DNA from: Streptomyces spinoverrucosus
Lineage (GTDB): Bacteria; Actinomycetota; Actinomycetes; Streptomycetales; Streptomycetaceae
DNA: 41,779 nt
Direction of reading: 5' to 3'
Assembly (NCBI RefSeq): GCF_006539505.1
Contig: NZ_BJND01000075.1
Span: forward strand, 1 to 41,779
Below are positions 24,644-33,770 of the stretch, in pieces. The notes beneath the pieces are model-generated. The model was not told the origin of the DNA. It saw nothing but the letters and a program-made list of their open reading frames with translations, and searched no databases. Each line of letters opens with the position of its first letter. Within the stretch, counting starts at the first letter, position 1. The position numbers and the translations under genes were made by a program.

Positions 24644-27238
24644 ATGTTCTGGCCCTTTGGCCGCAAACGGAAGACGGCCCTGCGCCCCGCCGCCGCGGCC
24701 GCCCCTGTCGCCCCGCGGCACCGAGGGCCCAGAGTCTGGGCCACGGCCGAGCCACTGCACCCCACCACCGCCGCCGCGCCCGCCCTCACCCAGCGCGCGC
24801 GGCAGACAGCCGTGGCAGGCGAGCGGACCCTCCTGGCCCCACCCGCCCAGGCAGCCACGCCCGCCGACGCCGCCGCGGCGGGCCCGCGCGGCCGGGTGGC
24901 GGGCCTGGCGCGCATCGTGCCCGACGCCCACACCAGCCCCCACATGGTCCGGCCCGAGCCCGCCGAGCAGGCCCCCTCGCCGCTGCCGCACCCCGCGCCC
25001 GTGCCGCGCCCGGCGGCCGCCCGCCCCCAGGCACGGCCGCAGAGCCTGGTCGAGGCGGTGGGGGAGTACGTGGGCGAGCCCCGCCCTGCCGCCGAACCCA
25101 GCCACCATCAGCCGTCCTGGCTGACCGGCACCGTGCCCGGGGCGTCCGTACCCGTCGACCCGACCGCCCTGCTGTTCCCCCTGCCACGCGAGGAACAGCC
25201 CGCCCCGCCACCACCCGCACCGGTCAGCCGGGAACACCGCCCCGCGCGCCCCAGGGCCACCCTGGGCCAGAGCCGCCGACTGGGCCTGGGCGCCCCGCTG
25301 CCCACCGAGCCGGCCACCGCCCCCCAGCCCGGGCCGGCACCTGCGAGCCCCGCCTCGCCGCAGCCCTCCCCGCCGTCCCCCATTGCCGGCGGGGTCGAGG
25401 GGCTGCGCGCCCTGCAGGAGGGGGCCCGGCACCTGGCCTCGCAGCCCGCCCCGTCCGACGTTGTACCGCAGCCGGTGGACAACTCGCCCTCCTCGCCAGT
25501 GCGCTCGCACCCCGCCCCCCAGCCCTACGCCCCGCCCGCTGTGCCGCACCCTCCCGCCTCGCCCGCCGTGCCGGAGCCGGCGCCGCCCGCGCCGATCAGC
25601 GGGGTCGAAGGGCTGCGCGCCCTGCAGGAGGGGGCCCGGCGCCTTGCGCCGCAGCCTGCTTTGTCCGACGTCGTACCGCAGCCGGGGGACAACTCGCCTT
25701 CCTCGCCGGTGCGTTCGCGCACACCGCGCCACCACCCGCGCCGCGGTGCCGATCCGCAGGACAGGGACCAGCCCGGCCCCGCCCCGCCCGCAGCGGACGG
25801 TTCGGCGCCGGCGCCACAGCCTGGGCCCCCGGCCGACACGCCCGCCCGGGCCACCGCCGTGATCCCCCATGAACTGGTGCGCTCCTTCACCGATCTGCAC
25901 GGCACAGACATCTCCGACGTGCCCGTCCACCGCGGCCGGCGCGCCGTCGACCAGGCCGAGCGGATGTCCGCACGGGCCTTCACCCGCGCCGGCCAGGTCT
26001 ACCTGCCCGAGCAGGCCGGCTCCCTGGACGATGCCCGGGTACGCGGGCTGCTCGCCCACGAACTCACCCATGTCGTCCAGCAGCGCCGGTACGGCGGCAC
26101 CCTTCCTCCGGAGAACTCCCCGGCAGGGCGCGTCCTGGAGGCCGAGGCCGTAGCTGCCGAACGGTTCTTCCGCGGTGACCCGGGGGCCGGTACTCCGCTC
26201 CTGCACCCCCGCAAGCCCGGGCACGTCCCCGTCTCCCCAGCGGACGATGCCAGCGACGAGCCGCACACGAATACGCCGGCATCGGACACCTGGCATGGCC
26301 GGAGCGCGTCCTGGACCCCGGAGGGTGGAATGACCGTCGACGACGGTGTCCAGCGCGCGCCGAAGGAATTCGATGAGCAACAGATCACGGAGGAATTCTA
26401 CGAAGAGATAAACACAGTCCGCCGCGAAATGAATCTGCCTCCGGTGCACACGCAGGACAAGCTGAGTGACGAGGAGTTGAACCGGCTCAAATACCGTCTG
26501 ATGAAGGCATCGGGTTCACTCACGGGCGGATCGAGCCTGACGGCGGGCGACGATAAGGACGAAGTCGAACCCATCGACGGGGCGTGGCTACGCGGACAGA
26601 TCGGCCTTGCTGCCGTCCAGGCACTCTTGTCCCCCTTCCATACCGTTAAAGATGATCAAGCCAGGGAGGTCAGGCACGCGTTCACAAACCGCCCTGCCGA
26701 GGACGCCGCCGTTTCGCTGGCCGAAGACAAGGGCTTCAAGGAAGGAATTGCCTCCCCTGCTCGACCGGGGGAATCCACCCATGCCCACACCAGCACCAGT
26801 CACAGTGCCGGTGGGCCACTGAGGGCCGGCGCCGTATCCGCCAGTGCTGGGGGAGTGGCAGGCACGCTCCCCCTGGACAAGTCTTCCGGCAGCATCCCGA
26901 CCTGGGAGCAGTTCGGCGGCGATCTCGCCTTCGGCCTGGCTACCGCTCTGGCCTCGCCATTCGGTATCCCGATCAAGGAAGAGGACACCCCACAGCGAGT
27001 AACCAGCCCGACCCCCGCCAAGGTCCAATCACCCGACCCTCCCCCGGACGCCACGCCTGTGTCCAAGGAGGCTGACAAACCCACGGCCCTGCCAGATGCC
27101 ACCCGATTTGTCGATGCCATGGACGACCTCGCCCTGGATCTGCTGTCCACCCGTATCTACGACCGGCTCCGCAGCCGCATCCGCCAAGAACTCCTGATCG
27201 ACCGCGAACGTGCTGGCGTACTCACCGACTTCCGCTAG
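24644..27238 (+). CDS. DUF4157-domain CIS protein, candidate cargo
   Basis: An 864-residue protein. Residues 1-400 are Ala/Pro-rich and probably disordered, holding two copies of a 39-residue repeat. The DUF4157 (eCIS-associated metallopeptidase-like) domain spans about 405-510, with HELV at 409 and the zinc-binding-like HELTH at 472-476, followed by E506-region EAEAVAAERFF. The C-terminal 300 residues are unrecognised until a final helical segment (SRIRQELLIDRERAGVLTDF) of a kind often seen in CIS proteins. Base composition shifts to lower GC after about 26330, suggesting an exchanged C-terminal module. DUF4157 commonly marks proteins loaded into or associated with eCIS particles. Start ATG follows GGAGA. 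Confidence 0.85.
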   Translation: MFWPFGRKRKTALRPAAAAAPVAPRHRGPRVWATAEPLHPTTAAAPALTQRARQTAVAGERTLLAPPAQAATPADAAAAGPRGRVAGLARIVPDAHTSPHMVRPEPAEQAPSPLPHPAPVPRPAAARPQARPQSLVEAVGEYVGEPRPAAEPSHHQPSWLTGTVPGASVPVDPTALLFPLPREEQPAPPPPAPVSREHRPARPRATLGQSRRLGLGAPLPTEPATAPQPGPAPASPASPQPSPPSPIAGGVEGLRALQEGARHLASQPAPSDVVPQPVDNSPSSPVRSHPAPQPYAPPAVPHPPASPAVPEPAPPAPISGVEGLRALQEGARRLAPQPALSDVVPQPGDNSPSSPVRSRTPRHHPRRGADPQDRDQPGPAPPAADGSAPAPQPGPPADTPARATAVIPHELVRSFTDLHGTDISDVPVHRGRRAVDQAERMSARAFTRAGQVYLPEQAGSLDDARVRGLLAHELTHVVQQRRYGGTLPPENSPAGRVLEAEAVAAERFFRGDPGAGTPLLHPRKPGHVPVSPADDASDEPHTNTPASDTWHGRSASWTPEGGMTVDDGVQRAPKEFDEQQITEEFYEEINTVRREMNLPPVHTQDKLSDEELNRLKYRLMKASGSLTGGSSLTAGDDKDEVEPIDGAWLRGQIGLAAVQALLSPFHTVKDDQAREVRHAFTNRPAEDAAVSLAEDKGFKEGIASPARPGESTHAHTSTSHSAGGPLRAGAVSASAGGVAGTLPLDKSSGSIPTWEQFGGDLAFGLATALASPFGIPIKEEDTPQRVTSPTPAKVQSPDPPPDATPVSKEADKPTALPDATRFVDAMDDLALDLLSTRIYDRLRSRIRQELLIDRERAGVLTDFR
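25391..25507 (+). repeat. Coding repeat, copy 1
   Basis: 117 bases encoding GVEGLRALQEGAR, then a spacer ending DNSPSSPVRS (39 residues). Copy 2 starts exactly 210 bases (70 codons) later. The copies differ mostly at synonymous or conservative positions. Confidence 0.9.
25601..25717 (+). repeat. Coding repeat, copy 2
   Basis: Second copy of the 39-residue unit in the disordered half of the DUF4157 protein, with GVEGLRALQEGARRLAPQPA. GVEGLRALQEGAR could form a short amphipathic helix, a possible docking site. Confidence 0.9.
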
Positions 27239-27249
27239 GAGAACACCCC

Positions 27250-27717
27250 ATGGGTCTGACCGACAACAGCTCACTCGCCGTCGCCAACCGGTTCCAGGTC
27301 ACCGTCGACTTCGGAAAGTACGACCTGGGCAGCTGGAGCCAGGTCCAGGGCCTGGACGTGCAGTGGAAACTGTGCGACTACCGGGCCGGTGACACCGGCA
27401 ACGACCGCTGGTTCTTCCCCGGCTTCACTGAATACTCCACGATCAAGCTGACCCGTGCCGCCTGTGAGGACTCCAGGACCGTCCAGGAGTGGCTCTCCAG
27501 CAACTCCTTCTCGAGCACACCCCACGGCGGCTCCATCACGCTGCTGGACCCGTCGAACAAACCCGTCATCTCCTGGGAGATGCGCCGCATCATCCCCATC
27601 AAATGGTCCATCAACGGCTTCGAGGCCGGCGCCAGCAAGGTCGCCCTGGAAACCCTGGAACTGCAGCACCTGGGCTTCCTCAAGGACGACAACCTGCCCG
27701 GAGTGGGACGGGCATGA
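27250..27717 (+). CDS. Second tube-family protein (gp19-like)
   Basis: A 155-residue gp19-family protein (ANRFQVTVDFGKYDLGSWSQ, WSINGFEAGASKVALETLEL, LGFL). It is closer to the baseplate-proximal tube initiators, which join the hub to the main tube. AGGAGA lies before the ATG. The stop overlaps the next start as ATGA. Confidence 0.9.
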   Translation: MGLTDNSSLAVANRFQVTVDFGKYDLGSWSQVQGLDVQWKLCDYRAGDTGNDRWFFPGFTEYSTIKLTRAACEDSRTVQEWLSSNSFSSTPHGGSITLLDPSNKPVISWEMRRIIPIKWSINGFEAGASKVALETLELQHLGFLKDDNLPGVGRA

Positions 27718-28196
27718 CCATCGCAGGGAAGGGGATGACCGACAGCACCAGGCTGGGCCTGTCCATGCGCTTCGGCGTCGTCCTGGACGGCATCGACCTG
27801 GGCGGCTGGTCATCCTGCAAGGGCCTGGGCGTCGGTTTCGACAGCGAAGAACTCGAGGTCGGCGGTAACTACGAGTACAACGTCATCCTGCCCAAGCGGG
27901 TGAAGTACACCCCCATCACCCTCCAGCGCGCCATGACCGCCGACGGATCCGCCCAGGTGCAGGCCTGGCTGCGGCGCATCGTCGCCGACTGGTACAGCAG
28001 CGACACCGCCGACGACTTCCACGGCAGCACCGCCCAGATCAGCCTGCTGGACGCCCGCAACAATGCCCAAGCCCCGGTGGCGACCTGGTCACTGCGCAAC
28101 GTCTACCCCAAGGGCTGGAAAGGCCCCGACCTGGACGCCACCAGCAGTCACGTCGCCATCGAAACCCTCGAACTCGTCCATCAGGGATTCCTGTAG
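27714..28196 (+). CDS. Third tube-family protein (gp19-like)
   Basis: A 160-residue gp19-family paralogue (LSMRFGVVLDGIDLGGWSSC, RAMTADGSAQVQAWLRR, SSHVAIETLELVHQGFL). Three tube paralogues with the hub downstream are usual for PVC-type particles: one builds the shaft, the others form adaptor rings above the spike. Translationally coupled to the preceding gene by ATGA. The ATG at 27735 (MTDSTR) is an alternative start. Confidence 0.9.
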   Translation: MTIAGKGMTDSTRLGLSMRFGVVLDGIDLGGWSSCKGLGVGFDSEELEVGGNYEYNVILPKRVKYTPITLQRAMTADGSAQVQAWLRRIVADWYSSDTADDFHGSTAQISLLDARNNAQAPVATWSLRNVYPKGWKGPDLDATSSHVAIETLELVHQGFL

Positions 28197-28203
28197 GAAC
28201 GCC

Positions 28204-28923
28204 ATGGTCAACGCAATGCTCATCTGCTCCGCCCCGCCCATGCCCGGCGCCGTGCCCTTCGCCTTCAACCCGGAGAAGGTCACCATGGCGCGGGACTCCA
28301 AAATGTCCATCTTCGGCAGCGGCAGCCTGGGCGGCGGCAAACCCGCCGGCAGCACCGGCACCACCTTCAAACGGGCCGAGCCCGCCAAGATCACCCTGTC
28401 CGAGGTCACGTTCACCGGTATGCAGACCAAGCCGCTGTGCGACCAACTGCTGAACTGGCTCAGCCCCGGCTCGGGCGCACTGGGCCAGGCGGTGGGCGGC
28501 GCGCTGGCGGTGGCCACCAAAGGGGCCGTCAACCTCACCAACAACCTTCCCACCCTTACCTTCCAGTGGGGCGTACCGGAGATGGGCTTCTGGTACCAGG
28601 TGGTTCTGAGCAACGTGAGCATCAGCTACGTGCGGTTCAACCGGCAGGGCATCCCGGTCCGGGCCAAGGTCACCATGACCATGATCGAACAGCCCAGCCT
28701 GCTGGGCACCCTGCCCACCAACCCCACCTCCGGTGGTCTGCCCGGCCGCAGCAGCCACACCGTCACCGAGGGCGAGGACCTGCCCGCACTCGCCCGCACC
28801 AGCTACGGCAGCCCTTCAGCCTGGCGCACCCTGGCCGAGGCCAACGACATCGACGACCCGCTGCGGGTGCGCCCCGGCCAGACCCTCTACCTGCCCAACT
28901 CCGACGAACTCGCCGGCCGGTGA
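28204..28923 (+). CDS. LysM-containing baseplate hub protein (Pvc7-like)
   Basis: A 239-residue protein. It starts MVNAMLICSAPPMPGAVPFA, followed by FNPEKVTMARDSKM, a pattern of CIS tube/hub proteins, and ends in a LysM domain (about 187-235: HTVTEGEDLPALARTSYGS, LRVRPGQTLYLPN). In baseplates such proteins clamp the tube to the VgrG hub, with the LysM contacting neighbouring subunits rather than peptidoglycan. GGA lies before the ATG and the gene abuts the VgrG gene. Confidence 0.88.
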   Translation: MVNAMLICSAPPMPGAVPFAFNPEKVTMARDSKMSIFGSGSLGGGKPAGSTGTTFKRAEPAKITLSEVTFTGMQTKPLCDQLLNWLSPGSGALGQAVGGALAVATKGAVNLTNNLPTLTFQWGVPEMGFWYQVVLSNVSISYVRFNRQGIPVRAKVTMTMIEQPSLLGTLPTNPTSGGLPGRSSHTVTEGEDLPALARTSYGSPSAWRTLAEANDIDDPLRVRPGQTLYLPNSDELAGR

Positions 28924-28928
28924 CCTCC

Positions 28929-30842
28929 ATGACCACACCCGTCTCGACCATTCCCTGTGTCCGCGCCACCGTCAGGGTTGGTGCGGTCGTACCACTGCCG
29001 CTGCGCACCGACCTCGAACGCAAGATCATCCGGGTGGTCGTCGACACCCACCTCCACCTGCCGGGCATGTTCGAGATCACCTTCCTCGACGACGACGGCA
29101 CCGTCGCCGGCGACAGAAGCCTGAACGTCGGGGCAGCTGTGGAGATCCTCGGCGGCGCCCCCTCCAGCCGCACGGCCCAGCCGCTGATCAACGGCGAGAT
29201 CACCTCCGTGGAAGCCGTGTGCGAGGCGATGAGCATCCACACCGTCATCCGCGGCTACGAAAAGGCCCACCGCCTCCAGCGCACCCGCCGCACCCGCACT
29301 TTCGTCAACATGAAGGACTCCGACATCGCCCGGCGTATCGCCCTGGACGCCCGCCTGCCGCTCGGCGACATCGACGAGACCCGCACCACCCACGCCCACC
29401 TGCCCCAGGTCGCCCAGAGCGACTGGGACTTCCTCACCCAGCGCGCCCGGGAATGCGGCTTCGAAACCGGGGTGAGCGAAGGCAAGTTCTACTTCCGGCG
29501 TGCCTCCGGCTCCTCCTCGCTGCCCGTCCGCCTCCCCGGCACCCGGCCGGCCCTCGCGTTCAAGGACAACCTCCTCACCTTCCGGCCCCGGCTCAGCTCC
29601 GCCGCCCTGGCCCCCCGCATCGAGGTCCGCTCCTGGAACCCCGACGCCACCACGGTCGCTGTCGGCCGCGCCGCCGCCGACAGCACCACCGCCGACCTGA
29701 CCGGCGGTATCGACGCCGACGAGCTGACCGACCCGTTCTTCTCCCCTGGCCTGGGCGCGGCCCTTGCCCGCATGCCCGCCGCTGGGTCGGGAAGCAAGCC
29801 CGACCCCGACGCCCACGTCGTGGTCAACCGGCCTCTCGCCCAGGGCCCGTCTGCCGCGGCCGCCGCCGACGAGGCCGCCCGCGCCGCCGCCGAGCACATC
29901 GCCAGCACCTTCGCCGAAGCCGAAGGACTCGCCATCGGCGACCCGCACATCCAGGCCGGCCACCAGGTCGACATCAGACAGGTACCCGCCCCGTTCGCCG
30001 GCGCCTGGACGGTCACCAACGCCCGCCACGTCTTCTGCGAGGAGGACGGCGGCTACCTCACCCGCTTCTACGTCAGCGGCCGCCAGGACCGCTCCCTGCT
30101 CGGCCTCGCCTCCCTCGGCGCCACCCAGCACACCCCCCAACCCGTGCAGGGGCTGGTCTGCGGCATCGTCACCAACATCAACGACCCCGCCTCCAAAGGC
30201 CGGGTCAAGGTCTCGCTTCCCTGGCTATCGCCCGACTACGAATCCGACTGGGCCCGCGTCGCCCAGGTCGGCGCCGGCAAACGCAGCGGCGCCCTGTTCA
30301 TCCCCGAGGTCGGCGACGAAGTCCTCGTCGGCTTCGAACTCGCCGACCTGCGCAGACCGTTCGTCCTCGCCGGCCTCATCAACGGCCAGAGCGGCTACAA
30401 CCTCGGCGGCGACGCCGTCGTCACCAGCGGCCACTCCACCGCCGCCGTCCAGCGGCGCGGCATCGCCACCCCCAGCGGAAACCGCCTGGTCTTCACCGAC
30501 GACGTGCCCACCCCGCACGGCCGCGCCAAGGCCTCCTCCATCACCCTGGGCACCGCCCGCGGCAACCTCTCCCTGGCCATCGACCAGAAAGCCGGCACCG
30601 TCACCCTGCGCTGCGACCCCGCCACCCCGGACAGCGACCGCAAGAACGGCACCATCACCATCTCCTGCGGCACCAAGGGAACCGTCAACGTCCTCGGAGG
30701 ACAAGGCGGCACCGTCAACGTCGACGCCGGCGGCACCCTCAACCTCAAGGCCGCCCAGAACATCCGCATGGAAAGCCAGGGCCGCATCCACATCAAGGGC
30801 CGCACCGTCCAGATCAACGGCACCCCCATCAAGCTCAACTGA
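28929..30842 (+). CDS. VgrG-like spike protein (gp27/gp5 type, Pvc8-like)
   Basis: A 637-residue spike. The N-terminal gp27-like hub (about 1-390) contains VVVDTHLHLPGMFEITFLDD and SDWDFLTQRARECGFETG. The OB-fold (about 400-475: GLVCGIVTNINDPASKGRVKV, VGDEVLVGFELADLRRPFVLAG) is followed by the C-terminal beta-helix with short repeats (GTVNVLGGQGGTVNVDAGG, LNLKAAQNIRMESQGRIHI). Quoted strings are partial. It forms the trimeric needle tipped by the PAAR-like protein at 10461. The start is ATG 28929 or GTG 28920, the latter overlapping the previous stop. Confidence 0.93.
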   Translation: MTTPVSTIPCVRATVRVGAVVPLPLRTDLERKIIRVVVDTHLHLPGMFEITFLDDDGTVAGDRSLNVGAAVEILGGAPSSRTAQPLINGEITSVEAVCEAMSIHTVIRGYEKAHRLQRTRRTRTFVNMKDSDIARRIALDARLPLGDIDETRTTHAHLPQVAQSDWDFLTQRARECGFETGVSEGKFYFRRASGSSSLPVRLPGTRPALAFKDNLLTFRPRLSSAALAPRIEVRSWNPDATTVAVGRAAADSTTADLTGGIDADELTDPFFSPGLGAALARMPAAGSGSKPDPDAHVVVNRPLAQGPSAAAAADEAARAAAEHIASTFAEAEGLAIGDPHIQAGHQVDIRQVPAPFAGAWTVTNARHVFCEEDGGYLTRFYVSGRQDRSLLGLASLGATQHTPQPVQGLVCGIVTNINDPASKGRVKVSLPWLSPDYESDWARVAQVGAGKRSGALFIPEVGDEVLVGFELADLRRPFVLAGLINGQSGYNLGGDAVVTSGHSTAAVQRRGIATPSGNRLVFTDDVPTPHGRAKASSITLGTARGNLSLAIDQKAGTVTLRCDPATPDSDRKNGTITISCGTKGTVNVLGGQGGTVNVDAGGTLNLKAAQNIRMESQGRIHIKGRTVQINGTPIKLN

Positions 30843-30859
30843 CCAGGAGACAGACCGCC

Positions 30860-31279
30860 ATGACCCACGCCAGCACGGACCACTTCGTCGGCGCCGGATG
30901 GGCCTTCCCCCTGGGCGTCAACACCACCGGCGGCATCGCCCTTGCCCGCAGGGAACAGGAAATCGAACAGGCCATCCGGCTGATCCTGTCCACCTACCCG
31001 GGCGAGCGCCCCATGCGCCCCGCCTTCGGCAGCCGCCTGCGCGACTACGTCTTCCGCGACACCGGACCACAGACCCTGGCCGAACTCACCAACGAGGTCC
31101 GCACCGCACTCATCAGCTGGGAACCGCGCATCGACGTCCACCTCGTCAACGTCACCCCCGACCCGGACGAGGACGGCCTGCTCTACATCGACGTCCAGTA
31201 CGCGGTCAAGACCACCAACGACCGCCGCAACCTGGTCTTCCCCTTCTACACCATCCCCGAGGAAGGGGACGACTACTGA
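30860..31279 (+). CDS. Baseplate wedge protein gp25-like (Pvc9-like)
   Basis: A 139-residue gp25/W-family protein with lysozyme-like name but no lytic motif. Signature: EQEIEQAIRLILSTYPGERP, then MRPAFGSRLRDYVF, and DEDGLLYIDVQYAV. gp25 proteins start sheath assembly on the baseplate. AGGAGA lies before the ATG and the stop overlaps the next start as TGATG. Confidence 0.93.
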   Translation: MTHASTDHFVGAGWAFPLGVNTTGGIALARREQEIEQAIRLILSTYPGERPMRPAFGSRLRDYVFRDTGPQTLAELTNEVRTALISWEPRIDVHLVNVTPDPDEDGLLYIDVQYAVKTTNDRRNLVFPFYTIPEEGDDY

Positions 31280-33234
31280 TGGCCCTGCCCGCTCCCAACC
31301 TCGACGACCGCCGCTTCCAGGACCTCGTCGACGACGCCAAGCGCATGGTGATGCGCCGCTGCCCCGAATGGACCGACCACAACGTCTCCGACCCCGGTGT
31401 CACCCTCATCGAGACGTTCGCGTTCATGACCGACCAGCTGCTCTACCGCCTCAACCGCGTCCCCGACCGGCTCTATGTGAAGTTCCTCGACCTGATCGGC
31501 GTCACCCTGCTGCCGCCCACCGCCGCCCGGGTCCCGGTCACCTTCTGGCTGTCCGCCCCCGCCACCGCCCCCCTCACCCTGCCCGCCGGCACCGGCGCGG
31601 CCACCCTGCGCACCGAGGCGGAGCCGTCCGTGGAGTTCTCCACCATCGACGACCTCCACCTTCTGCCCTGCACGCTGGAACAGCTTCTCACCCTCGACAC
31701 CGACACCGGACACCTTCAGCCCCGCGACGAACACCTGCGCCTGGGCGTGGAGTTCCCCGCCTTCGGCGAGACCACCCCCCGCCCCGGCGACGCCCTGCTC
31801 GTCGGCCTGAGCACCCCCGCACCCCGCTGCATGATCAGCCTCGACTTCGACTGCCACATCCGCGGCCTCGGCGTCGATCCCGACCAGCCGCCCCTCGCCT
31901 GGGAGGCCTGGGACGGCACCACCTGGACACCCTGCGAACTCCACAAGGACACCACCGGCGGCCTCAACCGCCCCGGCTGCGTCGTGCTGCAGATCCCCCA
32001 CCGCCACGAGGCCAGCATCGTCGACGGCCGCCGCGCCGGATGGCTGCGCGCCCGCGTCACCGACCCCGCCGACGGCCGCCCCCGCTACAGCACCTCGCCC
32101 TTCATCACCGCCCTCAGCGCCGCGGTGATCGGCGGCACCGTCGACGCCATTCACGCCACCCTCGTCGAAGCCGACGAGGTGGGCACCTCCGAAGGCGTCC
32201 CCAACCAGACCTTCCCCATCTCCCGCACCCCCGTCATCACCAACGAGGCCGAACCCCAACTCCACACCAGCTCCGACCACGGCTGGCAGGAATGGCAGCG
32301 CGTCGAAACCTTCGCCGACAGCGGCCCCGACGACCGGCACTGGGTCCTCGACCCCATCACCGGCACCGTCCGGTTCGGCCCCGCAGTCCGCGAACGCGAC
32401 GGCCTGCTGCGCCAGTACGGCATGGTGCCGCCCCGCGACACCGTCATCCGCCTCACCCGCTACGCCACCGGCGGCGGCCGCAAGGGCAACGTCGGCCCCG
32501 GCGCGATCCAGACCCTCAAATCCTCCGTGCCCTTCGTCGCCCGCGTGGAGAACCTCAAAGCCGCCCACGGCGGCGTCGACGGAGAAACCATCGACGAGGT
32601 CAAGGACCGCGGCCCTCTGCTGCTGCGCACCCGCGGCCGCGCCGTCACCGCCGAGGACTTCGAGGCCCTCACCAAACAAGCCGCCCCCGAAGTCGCCCGC
32701 GTACGCTGTCTGTCCGCCGGCGAAGCCGACGTGCCGCCCGCCGGAGTGAAGGTCCTCATCGTCCCCGCGGCTGGCGCGAGCGAGGGCCGCCTCTGCTTCG
32801 AAGACCTCCTCCCCGCCGAGGAGACACTCACCCGCATCGCCGCCCGCCTCGACGCATGCCGCCTGATCGGCACCCGGGTGCTGATCGAACCCCCGCTGTA
32901 CCGGGGAGTGACCGTGGTGGTCCGGCTCACCGCCGCCACCGGCGCCGACGCCGCCCGCGTCACCGACGACGCGCTCACCGCCCTGTATGGCTACCTCAAC
33001 CCCCTCACCGGCGGCCCCGACGGAACTGGCTGGCCCTTCGGCAGGCCCGTGCGGTCCGGCGACCTGTACGCCGTCCTGCAGCAGACCCCCGGCGTCGACC
33101 TGGTCGAGGAGGTCCGCATCTTCGCCGCCAACCCCGTCACCGGCGAACGCGGGGAGCAGACCGACCGTCTCGAACTGGAGCCGCACAGCCTCGTCTTCTC
33201 CTACGAGCACCAGATACAGGTGGACCAGCGATGA
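31279..33234 (+). CDS. Baseplate wedge protein J-like (Pvc11-like, gp6 family)
   Basis: A 651-residue baseplate J protein, the main wedge component that holds the sheath-tube complex and rearranges on firing. Visible parts: HNVSDPGVTLIETFAFMTDQ, LYRLNRVPDRLYVKFLDLIG, the J core NLKAAHGGVDGETIDEVKDR and RTRGRAVTAEDFEALTKQAAP, and the C-terminal ALYGYLNPLTGG, SGDLYAVLQQTPGVD. It is full-length and overlaps its neighbours by single or four bases. Confidence 0.93.
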   Translation: MALPAPNLDDRRFQDLVDDAKRMVMRRCPEWTDHNVSDPGVTLIETFAFMTDQLLYRLNRVPDRLYVKFLDLIGVTLLPPTAARVPVTFWLSAPATAPLTLPAGTGAATLRTEAEPSVEFSTIDDLHLLPCTLEQLLTLDTDTGHLQPRDEHLRLGVEFPAFGETTPRPGDALLVGLSTPAPRCMISLDFDCHIRGLGVDPDQPPLAWEAWDGTTWTPCELHKDTTGGLNRPGCVVLQIPHRHEASIVDGRRAGWLRARVTDPADGRPRYSTSPFITALSAAVIGGTVDAIHATLVEADEVGTSEGVPNQTFPISRTPVITNEAEPQLHTSSDHGWQEWQRVETFADSGPDDRHWVLDPITGTVRFGPAVRERDGLLRQYGMVPPRDTVIRLTRYATGGGRKGNVGPGAIQTLKSSVPFVARVENLKAAHGGVDGETIDEVKDRGPLLLRTRGRAVTAEDFEALTKQAAPEVARVRCLSAGEADVPPAGVKVLIVPAAGASEGRLCFEDLLPAEETLTRIAARLDACRLIGTRVLIEPPLYRGVTVVVRLTAATGADAARVTDDALTALYGYLNPLTGGPDGTGWPFGRPVRSGDLYAVLQQTPGVDLVEEVRIFAANPVTGERGEQTDRLELEPHSLVFSYEHQIQVDQR

Positions 33235-33770
33235 CCCGCGGAACGATTCCCGGCCTGCCCACCCCCCACCCCATCGGCCGGATGCTGCCCGCCGTCTACC
33301 ACGAGGACCCCTTCGCCCAGAGCTTCACCTCGGGCCTGGACGACATCTGGGCACCCGTCATCGCCACCCTCGACAGCCTCGACGCCTACATCGACCCCGC
33401 CCTGGCCCCCGAGGACTTCCTCAACTGGCTCGCCGGCTGGCTCGGGATCACTCTCGACGAGGACCTGCCCCTGGCCACGCGCCGCGCCGTCATCGCCCGG
33501 TGCGCCGCCCTCTACCGCTGCCGTGGCACCGCCACCGGCCTGAGGCAACTCCTGGAGCTTGTCTTCGACGCTCAGGTCCAGCTGATCGACAGCGGCGGCG
33601 TGGCCCACTCCACCGAACCCGGTGGCGCCGACTGGCCCGGCGACGACACTCCCCGCCTCGCCGTCCGCGTCACCCGCGCCCGCCCGCCGGCGCCCGCTCG
33701 CGTCGACGCCGTCGTCCGGGCGGCCAAACCCGCCCACGTCGTCCACAAGACCGAGGTCCGCGCGTCATGA
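33231..33770 (+). CDS. Tail protein I-like baseplate protein (Pvc12-like)
   Basis: A 179-residue P2 gpI-like protein. Signature parts: LPAVYHEDPFAQSFTSGLDD, YIDPALAPEDFLNWLAGWLG, LATRRAVIARCAALYRCRGT, TGLRQLLELVF. In baseplates it pairs with the J-like wedge as the smaller subunit. It overlaps both neighbours through ATGA junctions. Confidence 0.92.
   Translation: MTRGTIPGLPTPHPIGRMLPAVYHEDPFAQSFTSGLDDIWAPVIATLDSLDAYIDPALAPEDFLNWLAGWLGITLDEDLPLATRRAVIARCAALYRCRGTATGLRQLLELVFDAQVQLIDSGGVAHSTEPGGADWPGDDTPRLAVRVTRARPPAPARVDAVVRAAKPAHVVHKTEVRAS

Noticed and set aside
31273..33210. A 645-residue minus-strand open frame opposite the baseplate J gene
   Set aside because: It is the complementary shadow of a GC-rich gene: Gly/Ala/Val/Asp-rich with no domain, while the plus strand encodes a clear baseplate protein.
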